Positions 52,099 through 61,137 of a stretch of 64,000 nt of DNA are shown one piece after another. The DNA lies in the NCBI RefSeq assembly GCF_001886815.1, contig NZ_CP018099.1, forward strand, positions 372,001-436,000, given 5' to 3'. The notes below the pieces were generated by a model. That model was given only the letters and a program-made list of their open reading frames with translations. It made no database searches and was not told the origin of the DNA. The position numbers and the translations under genes are program-made. The stretch's first letter is position 1. Every line of letters starts with the position of its first letter. Origin of the DNA: Caldithrix abyssi DSM 13497. GTDB lineage: Bacteria; Calditrichota; Calditrichia; Calditrichales; Calditrichaceae.

Positions 52099-53283
52099 CT
52101 ACTTAATGGATGCGCCTACAATATTTGAGATCAGCGAACGCAAGCGCACAACGCTGCCTGAATCGGTGGGATGCACGCGGTTAGTCAGCAGGATAACCGC
52201 AACCTGATATTCCGGATCGATGGCAATGGATGTGCCCGTGTAGCCGGTATGGCCAAAAGCCTTTGAACTGAAAAGATCGCCCAAGTTGGAATTGTAAGGA
52301 GACGAAACATCCCAGCCCAGGGCGCGCCCAAAGGCTTCGAAGCCTGCCGGAACGCTAATCATTTTTTGTACGGTTAAGCGATTTAAAATACGTTGTCCGT
52401 TCCAGGCGCCCTGATTAAGCAACATGGCGCTGAAGACTGCCAGGTCTTCCGCGGTGGAAAAAACGCCGGCATTGCCAGAAACGCCGCCATTTATGATGCG
52501 TGCCAGCGGATCGTGAACTCTGCCGATTAACACTTCGCCGTTTTCCAGCCGTTCGGTGGCGGCGCAGGCCTGAATTTTGTTTTTTGGCAGGGTATAAAAG
52601 GTATTTTTCATCCCCAGTTTTTCGAAGATGTTACGTTTGGCAAAGACATCCAGCGGTTGACCGGTGATGCTCTTTACTACGCGTTGCAGCGTAATAAAGT
52701 TTAAGCAGCTGTATTTGAAGTAGGTTCCCGGCGCGTGATGACGTTTTACCGTGGCAATGTAGCGAATCAACGAGTCTGGCGCAGGGGAGCCATATTTTTC
52801 TTTTAATTCGGCTACCGGCGCATAAGGCGGCAGGCCCGATGTGTGAGTTAACAAATGGATGAGGCGGATGGGCTTGTCGGAAAAGGGCCCCTTGTAGCTT
52901 TTAAACTCCGGGACATACAGGTCAACCGCATCCTTTAGTCTCAAATATCCGCGATCCAGTAAAATCATGATAGAAGTTGCCGTTGCCAGCGGTTTTGTAA
53001 TGGAAGCCAGATCAAAGATGGTGTTCAATTCCATCGGTTTTTTTTGCGGAACCAATTGGCGATACCCGTAAGCCTTGTGGTAGGCAATTTTGTTGGACCG
53101 CATCACCAACAACACCGCGCCCGGAATGATGCTGTCTGCAATGGCCTGTTCGATAACGCGATCGGCCTGTTGCAGAACCTGCGGATCAAGATCCACGTCT
53201 TCCGGCGAAACGCGCGGCAGAGGTTGGGCCAGCAGTAGATGGGTACAGATGAATAAGATAATGAAGAAGAATAAACGTCTCAT
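52099..53283 (-). CDS. Beta-lactamase-family serine hydrolase (class C type)
   Basis: 394 aa with signal peptide. SxxK is in FDLASITKPLATATS, the second motif is YKYSCLNFITL (YSC in place of YxN, with N following two residues later) and the third is FGHTGYTGTSIAIDPE (HTG). HTSGLPPYAP is typical of the EstB/penicillin-binding group. It probably acts as an esterase or D-amino peptidase on the cell wall or outside. It is 14 bp upstream of the ArsC-like gene and may be in one transcript with glgC. Confidence 0.92.
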   Translation of the reverse strand: MRRLFFFIILFICTHLLLAQPLPRVSPEDVDLDPQVLQQADRVIEQAIADSIIPGAVLLVMRSNKIAYHKAYGYRQLVPQKKPMELNTIFDLASITKPLATATSIMILLDRGYLRLKDAVDLYVPEFKSYKGPFSDKPIRLIHLLTHTSGLPPYAPVAELKEKYGSPAPDSLIRYIATVKRHHAPGTYFKYSCLNFITLQRVVKSITGQPLDVFAKRNIFEKLGMKNTFYTLPKNKIQACAATERLENGEVLIGRVHDPLARIINGGVSGNAGVFSTAEDLAVFSAMLLNQGAWNGQRILNRLTVQKMISVPAGFEAFGRALGWDVSSPYNSNLGDLFSSKAFGHTGYTGTSIAIDPEYQVAVILLTNRVHPTDSGSVVRLRSLISNIVGASIK

Positions 53284-53628
53284 GGCATATTTTTCCGATT
53301 TTTTTTGCTTTTTAGAATATACTAAATCTTTCTAAAAATTTAAAGGGGAAAAAATAATTAAAAAAATGCCCCTTATTAGCGAATAGCGGGCCGGAGTTTG
53401 GACGGCGCAACAACGACAAGCAGTAAAAACGATCAACAGCGAGAAAAGCCGTTTCCATAAACGATGGGCGTATGATGTTTTCATCGGCTTTTCCATGGAT
53501 TTCGATAAAATTAAGTTTTTTTAAAAGTGGACGATGAAATAAGAAAATTATGTGGGAGGTATATTTTACCCAAAAATTTAATTTAACTTCTTTAGTGCCG
53601 TTGACAAACTTAAAATACAGGGTCGAAA
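53284..53628. other. Intergenic region between divergent genes
   Basis: 345 bp between two divergently transcribed genes, so it must hold both promoters. A widely spaced inverted repeat GAAAAGCCG (53443-53451) / CGGCTTTTC (53485-53493) is present. I see no clear riboswitch. Confidence 0.4.
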
Positions 53629-55392
53629 ATGATTAGTTTATTTAAGAAGCGTAAGGTCAGGTCACTGGAAGATTATTTTGACATCTTTCAAAAGATTCCC
53701 ATGGAAATTGCCGTGTTTGATTTAAGCGGCAAATTTATTTTCATCAATAATTATTATTTTACCAATGGTATCCCGGCAAAAGAATTCCTCCAAAAAGATG
53801 AAGAGTATTATTTTTATCGATTACAAATTGATCCTGCCGCCATGAATTTACGAAAAAAATATTTTGAACGGGCATTGAAGTCGGGTCAATTAACGCGCTT
53901 TACCGAAAAGCTCTATTTTACAGAGAAGAATAGAACCTTTTACTACAAGAGAATTTTTTTGCCGCTTTTAGACTCCAAAAACAAAAAGGTCATCGCCGTC
54001 GTTTTATTTGGCAATAATTTAACGCACCTGGTGCTTTCTCAAAAAGAATTGAAATACCTGGCTTATCACGATCGTTTAACCGGTTTGCGCAACCGGGACG
54101 CTTTTTACGAACAGCTTAACCAGGTGGTAAAAGAAGCGACTCGTGTCCGAGACATGTTAAGCGCCATCCTTTTTATTGATCTTGATAACTTCAAATTTAT
54201 AAACGATACGCTGGGCCACGATTATGGCGACAATGTTTTGCGCGAAGCGGCCCGGAGGATGGTGCGTTTGTTGCGCAAAAGCGATCAGGTGTTTCGTCTG
54301 GGCGGGGATGAATTTACGGTGTTATTACGCAGCATTAAAAAGGAAGTCGATGCCGGCCTGGTTGCCGAAAAACTGGTGAAAGCGCTTTCTGAACCTTATG
54401 AAATTAAAGATCAGGTTATTACCTCCATTTCTCCGAGTATTGGCATCTCTTTGATCCCCAATGATGGTTTAAAGACAGAAGACCTGGTCAAAAGCGCAGA
54501 TATTGCCATGTATGAGGTTAAAAATGAGGGCAAGGCCGGATATAAGTTTTTTGCTCAACAAATGACCGAACGTTCTTTAAAACGATTGCAGATTGTGAAC
54601 GAACTTAAAGAGGTGATCGAGGCTCAATCGTTTGACGAACAATTTACCATGCATTATCAACCTATCCTGGCTTCCAATGGCAAGGTCAACAATTTTAAGA
54701 TAATCGGTGTGGAAGCGCTTATCCGCTGGAAAAATCCGCGCCTGGGCAATGTGTCGCCGGCGGAGTTTATTCCCATTGCGGAAGAAAGTCACCTGATTAA
54801 TTATTTTAATAAATGGATTATTGATCGTACGTTGGGTGATTTTAACGAGATTTCCAAATTTCATAATAACGGTTTGTATCTGTCGATCAATGTTTCGCCG
54901 CTTGGCTTAAAGTCGGAAGATTTCGCCCGAAGTTTGCAGAATGCTTTGCTCGAAAATCATCTGAATCCCAGAAACATCCAGCTGGAAATCACCGAAACCA
55001 GTCTGATGGATGAGGGGACTTCTATCCACAAAAATATTTCGGCGCTGGTGGGGATGGGCGTGGAACTGGCCATTGACGATTTTGGCACGGGCTATGCATC
55101 CTTAAACTATTTGCAGAATATCCCCGCGCAAACCATCAAAATCGATCGCAGCTATATTTCAAAAATCAATTCCGATGTAAAGAACAAGGATATGATTCGA
55201 GCCATTCTGGCCATGGGCAAAAGTTTGAACAAAAACATGGTGGCCGAAGGAGTTGAAACATCGGAGCATCTGGAGTTTTTAAGGCAGAACGACTGCAAAC
55301 AGTTTCAGGGATATTTATTCAGCAAACCGATCGATGTGGATAGTTTGATCGATATTTTTAGCAAGCACAATATGGAAATCACCTTGCCTTAA
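53629..55392 (+). CDS. PAS-GGDEF-EAL cyclic-di-GMP turnover protein
   Basis: 587 aa. A PAS-like N-terminus (about 15-135; MEIAVFDLSGKFIFINNYYF), GGDEF domain (about 140-300) with HDRLTGLRNRDAF and intact active site GGDEF, and EAL domain (about 325-580) with VEALIRWKNP, NVSPLGLKSEDF, EITETSLMDEG, DDFGTGYASLNYL and KIDRSYI. Both catalytic motifs are intact, so it could make and degrade c-di-GMP. No transmembrane segment. Single gene, convergent with the following oxidoreductase. Confidence 0.95.
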   Translation: MISLFKKRKVRSLEDYFDIFQKIPMEIAVFDLSGKFIFINNYYFTNGIPAKEFLQKDEEYYFYRLQIDPAAMNLRKKYFERALKSGQLTRFTEKLYFTEKNRTFYYKRIFLPLLDSKNKKVIAVVLFGNNLTHLVLSQKELKYLAYHDRLTGLRNRDAFYEQLNQVVKEATRVRDMLSAILFIDLDNFKFINDTLGHDYGDNVLREAARRMVRLLRKSDQVFRLGGDEFTVLLRSIKKEVDAGLVAEKLVKALSEPYEIKDQVITSISPSIGISLIPNDGLKTEDLVKSADIAMYEVKNEGKAGYKFFAQQMTERSLKRLQIVNELKEVIEAQSFDEQFTMHYQPILASNGKVNNFKIIGVEALIRWKNPRLGNVSPAEFIPIAEESHLINYFNKWIIDRTLGDFNEISKFHNNGLYLSINVSPLGLKSEDFARSLQNALLENHLNPRNIQLEITETSLMDEGTSIHKNISALVGMGVELAIDDFGTGYASLNYLQNIPAQTIKIDRSYISKINSDVKNKDMIRAILAMGKSLNKNMVAEGVETSEHLEFLRQNDCKQFQGYLFSKPIDVDSLIDIFSKHNMEITLP

Positions 55393-55395
55393 AGT

Positions 55396-56385
55396 TTATC
55401 GGGCTTCCATGGGATAGGTCAGGCCCCATTGAGCCCGGATGGAATCCATTAACTCCATGATGATAATGGTATCTTCATGGGGCATGATGGCGCTTTCAAG
55501 CTTTCCTTGTTTTAGGCAGCGTCCGACCTCGCGGGCTTCGTAAAGGTAACCGTTGCCCTCCCATTCCGCTTTTATCAATTGCTCCTGTTGACCAGCCTTT
55601 TTCAGGCTAATTCCTGTCGGCCGGTAAAGGGGCGGTAGTAAGCGGATGACGCCTTCGGTGCCCATAAAAACCGCGTCTGAAGGCGTGTGGGAGCGCAGTG
55701 AGGCGTAAAGATTGGCCATTCGTCCATCCTGATATTTGAAAATCACAGAGGCCAGCTCGTCAACATTGGTCTGCCCCAGATACGCCAGCGTCGTCAGCTC
55801 ATCCGGAACGCCCATCAGGTAGTGGCATAAAGAAAGCGGGTAAATGCCAACATCCAGCAGCGCGCCTCCGCCTAAATGGGGATTAAACACGCGGTGTTCG
55901 GGATGAAAGGGAAAATTAAATCCCAGATCGGCCGTCATCATGATTAACCGTCCGATTTCCCCGGCCTGTAACAATTGGCGCAGTTTGAAGATAACCGGTA
56001 AAAAGCGCGTCCACATGGCTTCCATTACAAAAAGCTTTTTTTGTCGGGCAATGCGTAACACCTCTTTTGCCTGCCTTGCATTGATGGTAAACGATTTTTC
56101 GCAAAGAATATGTTTGTTAAATTCCAGGCAAAGGAGCATGTCCTCATAGTGGCGGCTGTGTGGTGTGGCAATGTAGATGACATCCAGCTCTTCAAAGCGG
56201 GCCAGAGCCTGATAAGAGTCGAAAGCATGGGGGATGTCGAATTTTTGTGCAAATCTCCGCGCGCGTTGAGCGTCTCGCGAACCAACGGCTACCAGTTGCG
56301 CATCTTCAACGCGCTTTAAATCTTCTGCAAAACTATGGGCGATTGCTCCGGGGCCTAAAATGCCCCATCGTATTTTGGAAGGCAT
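55396..56385 (-). CDS. Gfo/Idh/MocA-family oxidoreductase
   Basis: 329 aa. RWGILGPGAIAHSFAEDL is the NAD(P) Rossmann motif; VIYIATPHSRHYEDMLLCLE and HILCEKSFTINARQAKEVL hold the EKP-like EKS motif. GGALLDVGIYPLSLCHYLMG is typical of the dihydrodiol-dehydrogenase/1,5-anhydrofructose-like branch. Substrate is likely a sugar or related polyol, not definable here. It is only 3 bp from the stop of the GGDEF-EAL gene on the other strand. Confidence 0.93.
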   Translation of the reverse strand: MPSKIRWGILGPGAIAHSFAEDLKRVEDAQLVAVGSRDAQRARRFAQKFDIPHAFDSYQALARFEELDVIYIATPHSRHYEDMLLCLEFNKHILCEKSFTINARQAKEVLRIARQKKLFVMEAMWTRFLPVIFKLRQLLQAGEIGRLIMMTADLGFNFPFHPEHRVFNPHLGGGALLDVGIYPLSLCHYLMGVPDELTTLAYLGQTNVDELASVIFKYQDGRMANLYASLRSHTPSDAVFMGTEGVIRLLPPLYRPTGISLKKAGQQEQLIKAEWEGNGYLYEAREVGRCLKQGKLESAIMPHEDTIIIMELMDSIRAQWGLTYPMEAR

Positions 56386-56522
56386 GACTTCTCCGAATTT
56401 GTAAAAATGTGATTGATTAAAACAGAGTAGCGGGGATGGGCGCTACGTTGCAAAAAAACAGCCCCTGCCATTTATAAAAACAATAGAATGACAGGAGCTA
56501 AAAAGAACAGATCGGGTTTTGT

Positions 56523-56966
56523 TTATTTGACACGGTACCAGGTTTGTGTCCGGTAAAAAAAGGCGACATATCCGCGCACCATGAGCTTTCCATCTTCAAG
56601 CCACAATTTACAGCGATAGATTTTGCCCTTTTTGGGATCGAGAATGGTTCCGCCGGTGTACTCATCGCCGTCTTTCACCATATCTTTGATGATCTCCATG
56701 CCCAATACTGGCTGGTTGTAGCGCGGGTCGTCTTCCGGACATTTATCGCATTTTGGATTGGGGTCTTCGCCCGGTTTACGGAACAGGGAATCCACCCGGC
56801 CGTAAAATTTGCCGTCGCGCATGTAAATTTCGACGATCGATTTGGGCTGGCCGGTTTCATCGTCAATGGTTTTCCATTTTCCGATAATGGGATCCTGCTG
56901 GGCAAAGGCCTGTGTCGTAAATAGCGATAAAATGAAAAAAATTAAGAAAAAAGAAAATGGTTTCAT
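56523..56966 (-). CDS. DUF2147 secreted protein
   Basis: 147 aa from ATG 56966 (GGAGG upstream), with signal peptide MKPFSFFLIFFILSLFTTQA. The pattern DPIIGKWKTIDDETGQPKSI, GKFYGRVDSLFRKPGED, NPKCDKCPEDDP, GGTILDPKKGKIYRCKLWLE and YVAFFYRTQTWYRV matches DUF2147, a lipocalin-like beta fold. The CDKC pair may form a disulfide. Function unknown. A longer frame beginning at 57017 is not supported. Confidence 0.9.
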   Translation of the reverse strand: MKPFSFFLIFFILSLFTTQAFAQQDPIIGKWKTIDDETGQPKSIVEIYMRDGKFYGRVDSLFRKPGEDPNPKCDKCPEDDPRYNQPVLGMEIIKDMVKDGDEYTGGTILDPKKGKIYRCKLWLEDGKLMVRGYVAFFYRTQTWYRVK

Positions 56967-57035
56967 AACTCCTCCAGATTTGTTACGTCGCCTATTAATC
57001 AATACATTGTTTGCCAAAAATGCAAATATTTTATT

Positions 57036-57770
57036 TCACATATTAAAGATTTCGTTCAGCCAATGCAAGGCCAGTTGCTGATCGATGAAAAACGGACTGG
57101 TGGCAATGGTGATCAAAACGGCCTGCTCGATCCATTCCCGTACTTTGCGGATTTTTTCCCGATCTTCGATGACAGAGCTGCCCGGAGCAAAAATATCAAG
57201 GTCGATATCCAGGACGATCGGTTCATTGAAGGAAATGCCATATTCTGCTGAGGTATTGACGATTTGCAAATCGGAAAACAAGTTTAACTGTAGGGCCGGT
57301 TTGATAAAGGTGCCCACATTTAGGTGGTAATTGGTGTAATGGAAGACCTCTTTCAAATCCGGAGGCGGCTGTAACGAAAAAGAGGGGAATTTCTCCGGCT
57401 CCCACACATCGGTATGTTGATCCACATGTACCAGTTGCAAATGCGGCTTAACAATACCGCTTAAATAACCCAAAAGCCAGAAAAAAAAGGCGTGGTTGTG
57501 ATTGTCGAAAATAAAGACGGGCTTGTTTTGATATGGCCAGTAAACAAAATTTTTAAGGCCGGTGCGTGGGTGTTCCACGCCCTCTTCAATTTCAACGAAA
57601 ACGATTTCGTCGCCTATTTGAACATCGGATAAAGTACCCTGTTGTAACGGAGGAACAAAGATTTTTTTATGCTGTCGTTGAGCAAATGAAAAAGCATTAT
57701 TGCCAACAGGTTGGGTAATGTAAAAACCGCGGTACAGTTCTTTGGCCTGCTGGAATAAACGCCTGTCCAT
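57036..57770 (-). CDS. UPF0489-family protein (arginase-like fold)
   Basis: 244 aa. VFIFDNHNHAFFFWLLGYLS, LVHVDQHTDVWEPE and PIVLDIDLDIFAP carry His/Asp residues in the order expected for a metal site like that of arginase/deacetylase folds, matching UPF0489. No partner is apparent. It begins 26 bp after the trxB terminator hairpin, so is transcribed separately. Function unknown. Confidence 0.8.
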   Translation of the reverse strand: MDRRLFQQAKELYRGFYITQPVGNNAFSFAQRQHKKIFVPPLQQGTLSDVQIGDEIVFVEIEEGVEHPRTGLKNFVYWPYQNKPVFIFDNHNHAFFFWLLGYLSGIVKPHLQLVHVDQHTDVWEPEKFPSFSLQPPPDLKEVFHYTNYHLNVGTFIKPALQLNLFSDLQIVNTSAEYGISFNEPIVLDIDLDIFAPGSSVIEDREKIRKVREWIEQAVLITIATSPFFIDQQLALHWLNEIFNM

Positions 57771-57795
57771 TTTTTCTCTCCGTGCCGGTTAATGA

Positions 57796-57833
57796 AAAAG
57801 CGCAGAACAGTTGGTCTGGTTTTCTGCGCTTTT
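57796..57833 (-). terminator. Terminator after trxB
   Basis: Stem AAAAGCGCAGAA / TTCTGCGCTTTT with a 14-nt loop, followed on the minus strand by TTTCATT. Just downstream of the trxB stop. Confidence 0.8.
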
Positions 57834-57876
57834 AGATTTTTTTGTTTGCGGGCAAAAAAAGCCCTTTGTTTTTATT

Positions 57877-58809
57877 TTATTCCTGCTCGGCTAAAAATTT
57901 TTCGGCGTCCAGGGCGGCCATGCAACCGCTGCCGGCTGCTGTAATCGCCTGACGATAGATTTTGTCCTGAACATCGCCGCAGGCAAACACGCCCGGTACG
58001 TTGGTTCTGGTGGAATCGGGCTGGGTGATAATGTAACCGGTTTCATCCATCTCAATCTGGTTTTTAAAAATGGAGGTGTTGGGGATGTGTCCGATGGCCA
58101 TAAAAACGCCGTCAATGGGCATTTCGTGTTCTTCGCCGTTTTGCGTGTTCTTCAAGCGCACGCCTGTGACAAAATCGTCGCCTAAAATTTCGCTGATGAC
58201 ATGGTTTAAAATAAACTCAATTTTCGGATTTTCTTCGGCGCGTTTAATCATGATTTTGGAGGCGCGAAATTCATTGCGTCGATGGACGATGTAAACTTTT
58301 TTGGCGAACTTGGTTAAAAAGGTCGCTTCTTCCATGGCGGAGTCGCCGCCGCCCACGACAATAACTTCTTTATCTTTGTAGAAAAAACCGTCGCAGGTGG
58401 CGCAGGCCGAAACGCCTTTGCCCATCAACCGTTTTTCGGATTCCAGCCCAAGCCAGCGAGCGGAAGCGCCGGTAGCAATGATCACGGCATCTGCTGAGTA
58501 AAGGCCGCTATCGGCTTTTACGGTAAAAGGACGTTTAGAAAAATCTACCTCATGAGCCATTTCGAATACCGTTTCGGCTCCAAAGCGATTGGCCTGTTCC
58601 CGCATGTCTTGCATTAACTGCGGGCCCTGTATGCCCTGAGGAAAACCGGGAAAGTTTTCAACTTCGGTGGTAATGGTTAACTGACCGCCCGGTTGGTTGC
58701 CTTCCAGAACGAGGGTTTTGAGTTCGGCGCGCGAGGTGTAAATGGCGGCCGTTAATCCGGCAGGTCCGGAGCCAATAACAATTACAGGATAATGTTTAAT
58801 CTCAGACAT
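57877..58809 (-). CDS. trxB: Thioredoxin reductase
   Basis: 310 aa. [20 protein letters not shown] (FAD), redox CATC in [32 protein letters not shown] (NADPH), [11 protein letters not shown] and [20 protein letters not shown] are all present. It reduces thioredoxin with NADPH. AGGAGATAC precedes ATG. Usual length. Confidence 0.97.
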   Translation of the reverse strand: MSEIKHYPVIVIGSGPAGLTAAIYTSRAELKTLVLEGNQPGGQLTITTEVENFPGFPQGIQGPQLMQDMREQANRFGAETVFEMAHEVDFSKRPFTVKADSGLYSADAVIIATGASARWLGLESEKRLMGKGVSACATCDGFFYKDKEVIVVGGGDSAMEEATFLTKFAKKVYIVHRRNEFRASKIMIKRAEENPKIEFILNHVISEILGDDFVTGVRLKNTQNGEEHEMPIDGVFMAIGHIPNTSIFKNQIEMDETGYIITQPDSTRTNVPGVFACGDVQDKIYRQAITAAGSGCMAALDAEKFLAEQE

Positions 58810-59290
58810 CTGTATCTCCTATTTCATTTCGTTGTTTGTTTTCATTCTTCCGTTTAAAATAACTTTGTCTTTGATGCAAAGTTTAATGTTGAGGTTACAA
58901 AGTTACCTCAATTATCGGCGGTATGCTAAAAAACGTAAACAAAAGCCATTAAATTCCGGGTTCTCAAATTAAAAAGGTAGAGAAATGGCGCGCTTAGTTG
59001 ATGGCAAAACGAGAAAAACAGCGGGAGGATATCGCCCGTGAAAGACATTTTCTGCAGGCTGTGAAAACATCAAAGCTTCCCTTGTAAGATCTGTCGCGCA
59101 TTGGCGGGGTTTGAAAATTTTTGTGCTGCTGTATTGGTTGAATAGTTAGTCTGTCATTTCAAAAATGTTTCTGCAAATGTGGTGAATTCTCACCACCGTT
59201 TATGTAGGGGCGAAGGATTTCCAAGAACAATTCAGCGCTGGTAACCATTAATCTTTAGGATACTTCCTTTGTAGAATCTGTCCCGCTCTG
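58810..59290. repeat. Intergenic repeats upstream of trxB and beside IS copy 2
   Basis: About 480 bp. 59095-59150 is an inverted REP-like end (GGCGGGGTTTGAAAATTTTT), 59206-59254 a truncated MITE-like copy and 59258-59290 the left half of the REP-like element split by the IS. The trxB promoter lies in the 58810-58950 part; not located. Confidence 0.55.
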
Positions 59291-60997
59291 GAGGCTGTTG
59301 CATGGGGGGGAGGAATTAATGCTTATATTCTCCGATATTGATAATTTTTTCTCATTCTTAAGCGTTGGGCAAAATATAGAATTAAAAACGCCAAAATATT
59401 CTTTGAAAATAAAATTAATAGATCATCTTTTTCTTGTGATGCTGTTATAAACGCTGCTAAACGTTTCCCTAACATATTTTTAAATAGAACATTAATATTA
59501 TGCCCAATACACATTAACGTAAATTCACTACGAACATTATTAAGACCAGATAAGGAAAATCCACGATAGCCTAAATTATGCTTCAAGTTACCAAAAACAG
59601 GTTCAACTGTCACCGAACGCTTTTTTAGTCGTTCCTGCGCCGCTGAAGTTTGTAACTTTTTCGCCATACGTTCGCAATAACTCTCATTAACTGAACGATG
59701 GATTTGCTTAACTTTCTTTTTACTGGAAATGCATAAATTAATTAAGGGACAATCCTGACAATCATTGGAACGATATACGATCCGTTCGCTATTTCTCTCA
59801 ACTGGAAAAAGCTTCTTACCCGTCGGACATTCATAGTAATCTCCCTGTTCATGATACACAAAATCACTTCGTTTTAGTTTTCTTTCTTCTTTTTGCAATT
59901 CTTCCTTGGAGGTTGGTGTCTCCTTTATCGAACGATTGGATAACTGGGGATCGGCTATTACGGCATCAATCTGCTTTTCTTCCAATTCTTTTAGGTCTGT
60001 GCTATTGTGATAACCGGAATCGGCCGTGTAAGATCGCTTATCATCTGAACCAAGATTCTTCTCTACTTGTTCTTGAATCGGTATGAATTGACCCTGGTCG
60101 TTGGGCTGGCTTACGACTTCATGAGCTACTATTAAATGACTGGACATATCTACGCCTAATTGTGCGTTATAGCCCGGTCCATCCACCGAAGGCATCATGC
60201 GGGCATCCGGCTCTTTTACATTTATTTGATGTCTTGAACGGTGTTCTGATTTGAGCTGTTTCTTACGCTCTTTCAATTGGGCTTTACGTTCTAATATCTC
60301 TTTCTCTAAGCGCTCAAGCCGTTCTTTCTCCGCTCGAAGAGTTTCTAAATCTAATTCATCCGTGGCCCCCTGTTCTACAAAATTACAGCGCTGCATGTAT
60401 TGCTTGATCTCTGCTCTTAACTTCTCTATACGTTTGTCTAATTGATCCTCAGTGTAGCCATGACGCTTACTGCTGTGCGCTTTGATTTTCGTGCCATCTA
60501 TGGCTATCTGGTTGAAACTACTTATGCCTTCGGCCTGGGCAATTAAAAGTATCTCTACAAAATATTGGTCTAATAAATCCAAATGTGCCTTGCGAAAACG
60601 ACTTAATGTACTATGATCCGGATGCTGATTCCCAGTGATATAAATGTAGCGCGTATCATATTTACACAATTCCTCCAGCTTACGGGTGCTGGTAATGCCG
60701 TTACTATAAGCATAAAACCATAAGGCAAGCATCATGTCTGGGGCATAAGAATCACCGCCTTGTGAACTATAACGGGAATAAAGTGCACTTAAATCAAGGC
60801 GCGAAACCAACTCCACTACAAATCGACTCTTTGGATCGTCTCTGGCAAAATCTTCCACACTATAGCCAAAGAGATTCATTTGTGAGCGATTATAAGTAAT
60901 AAAACTCATGGAATTCCTTTGTTATTACTTGTTTTATCTGTCGCCCAGAATTTACAAATTTTTTGAATTTTACTCAAACTGAATTTGCAACAGCCTC
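59291..60997 (-). mobile_element. IS1182-like insertion sequence, copy 2
   Basis: 1707 bp with the same 12-bp inverted repeats as copy 1, in opposite orientation. The 4-bp target duplication is TCTG (59287-59290 and 60998-61001). Flanks rejoin to a palindrome GTCCCGC-TCTG-GCGGGA of the REP-like family, again at its centre. Confidence 0.93.
59323..60909 (-). CDS. IS1182-family transposase, second copy
   Basis: 528 aa, identical in sequence to the transposase at 31329-32915, including the coiled-coil insertion and the Cys cluster. Complete frame with all DDE-type motifs, so presumably functional. Confidence 0.95.
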   Translation of the reverse strand: MSFITYNRSQMNLFGYSVEDFARDDPKSRFVVELVSRLDLSALYSRYSSQGGDSYAPDMMLALWFYAYSNGITSTRKLEELCKYDTRYIYITGNQHPDHSTLSRFRKAHLDLLDQYFVEILLIAQAEGISSFNQIAIDGTKIKAHSSKRHGYTEDQLDKRIEKLRAEIKQYMQRCNFVEQGATDELDLETLRAEKERLERLEKEILERKAQLKERKKQLKSEHRSRHQINVKEPDARMMPSVDGPGYNAQLGVDMSSHLIVAHEVVSQPNDQGQFIPIQEQVEKNLGSDDKRSYTADSGYHNSTDLKELEEKQIDAVIADPQLSNRSIKETPTSKEELQKEERKLKRSDFVYHEQGDYYECPTGKKLFPVERNSERIVYRSNDCQDCPLINLCISSKKKVKQIHRSVNESYCERMAKKLQTSAAQERLKKRSVTVEPVFGNLKHNLGYRGFSLSGLNNVRSEFTLMCIGHNINVLFKNMLGKRLAAFITASQEKDDLLILFSKNILAFLILYFAQRLRMRKNYQYRRI

Positions 60998-61137
60998 TCT
61001 GGCGGGATTTGAAAATTTTTGAGCTGTTTTAAAAACTCATCCCCCAGCCCGGGGCTGTCCCAAAAGTCAAAGACAATGTATTTTTATAAATTTTTTCTTT
61101 CCCTCACCCCCTTTAATTCCCCCTCTCCCGATTTTCG

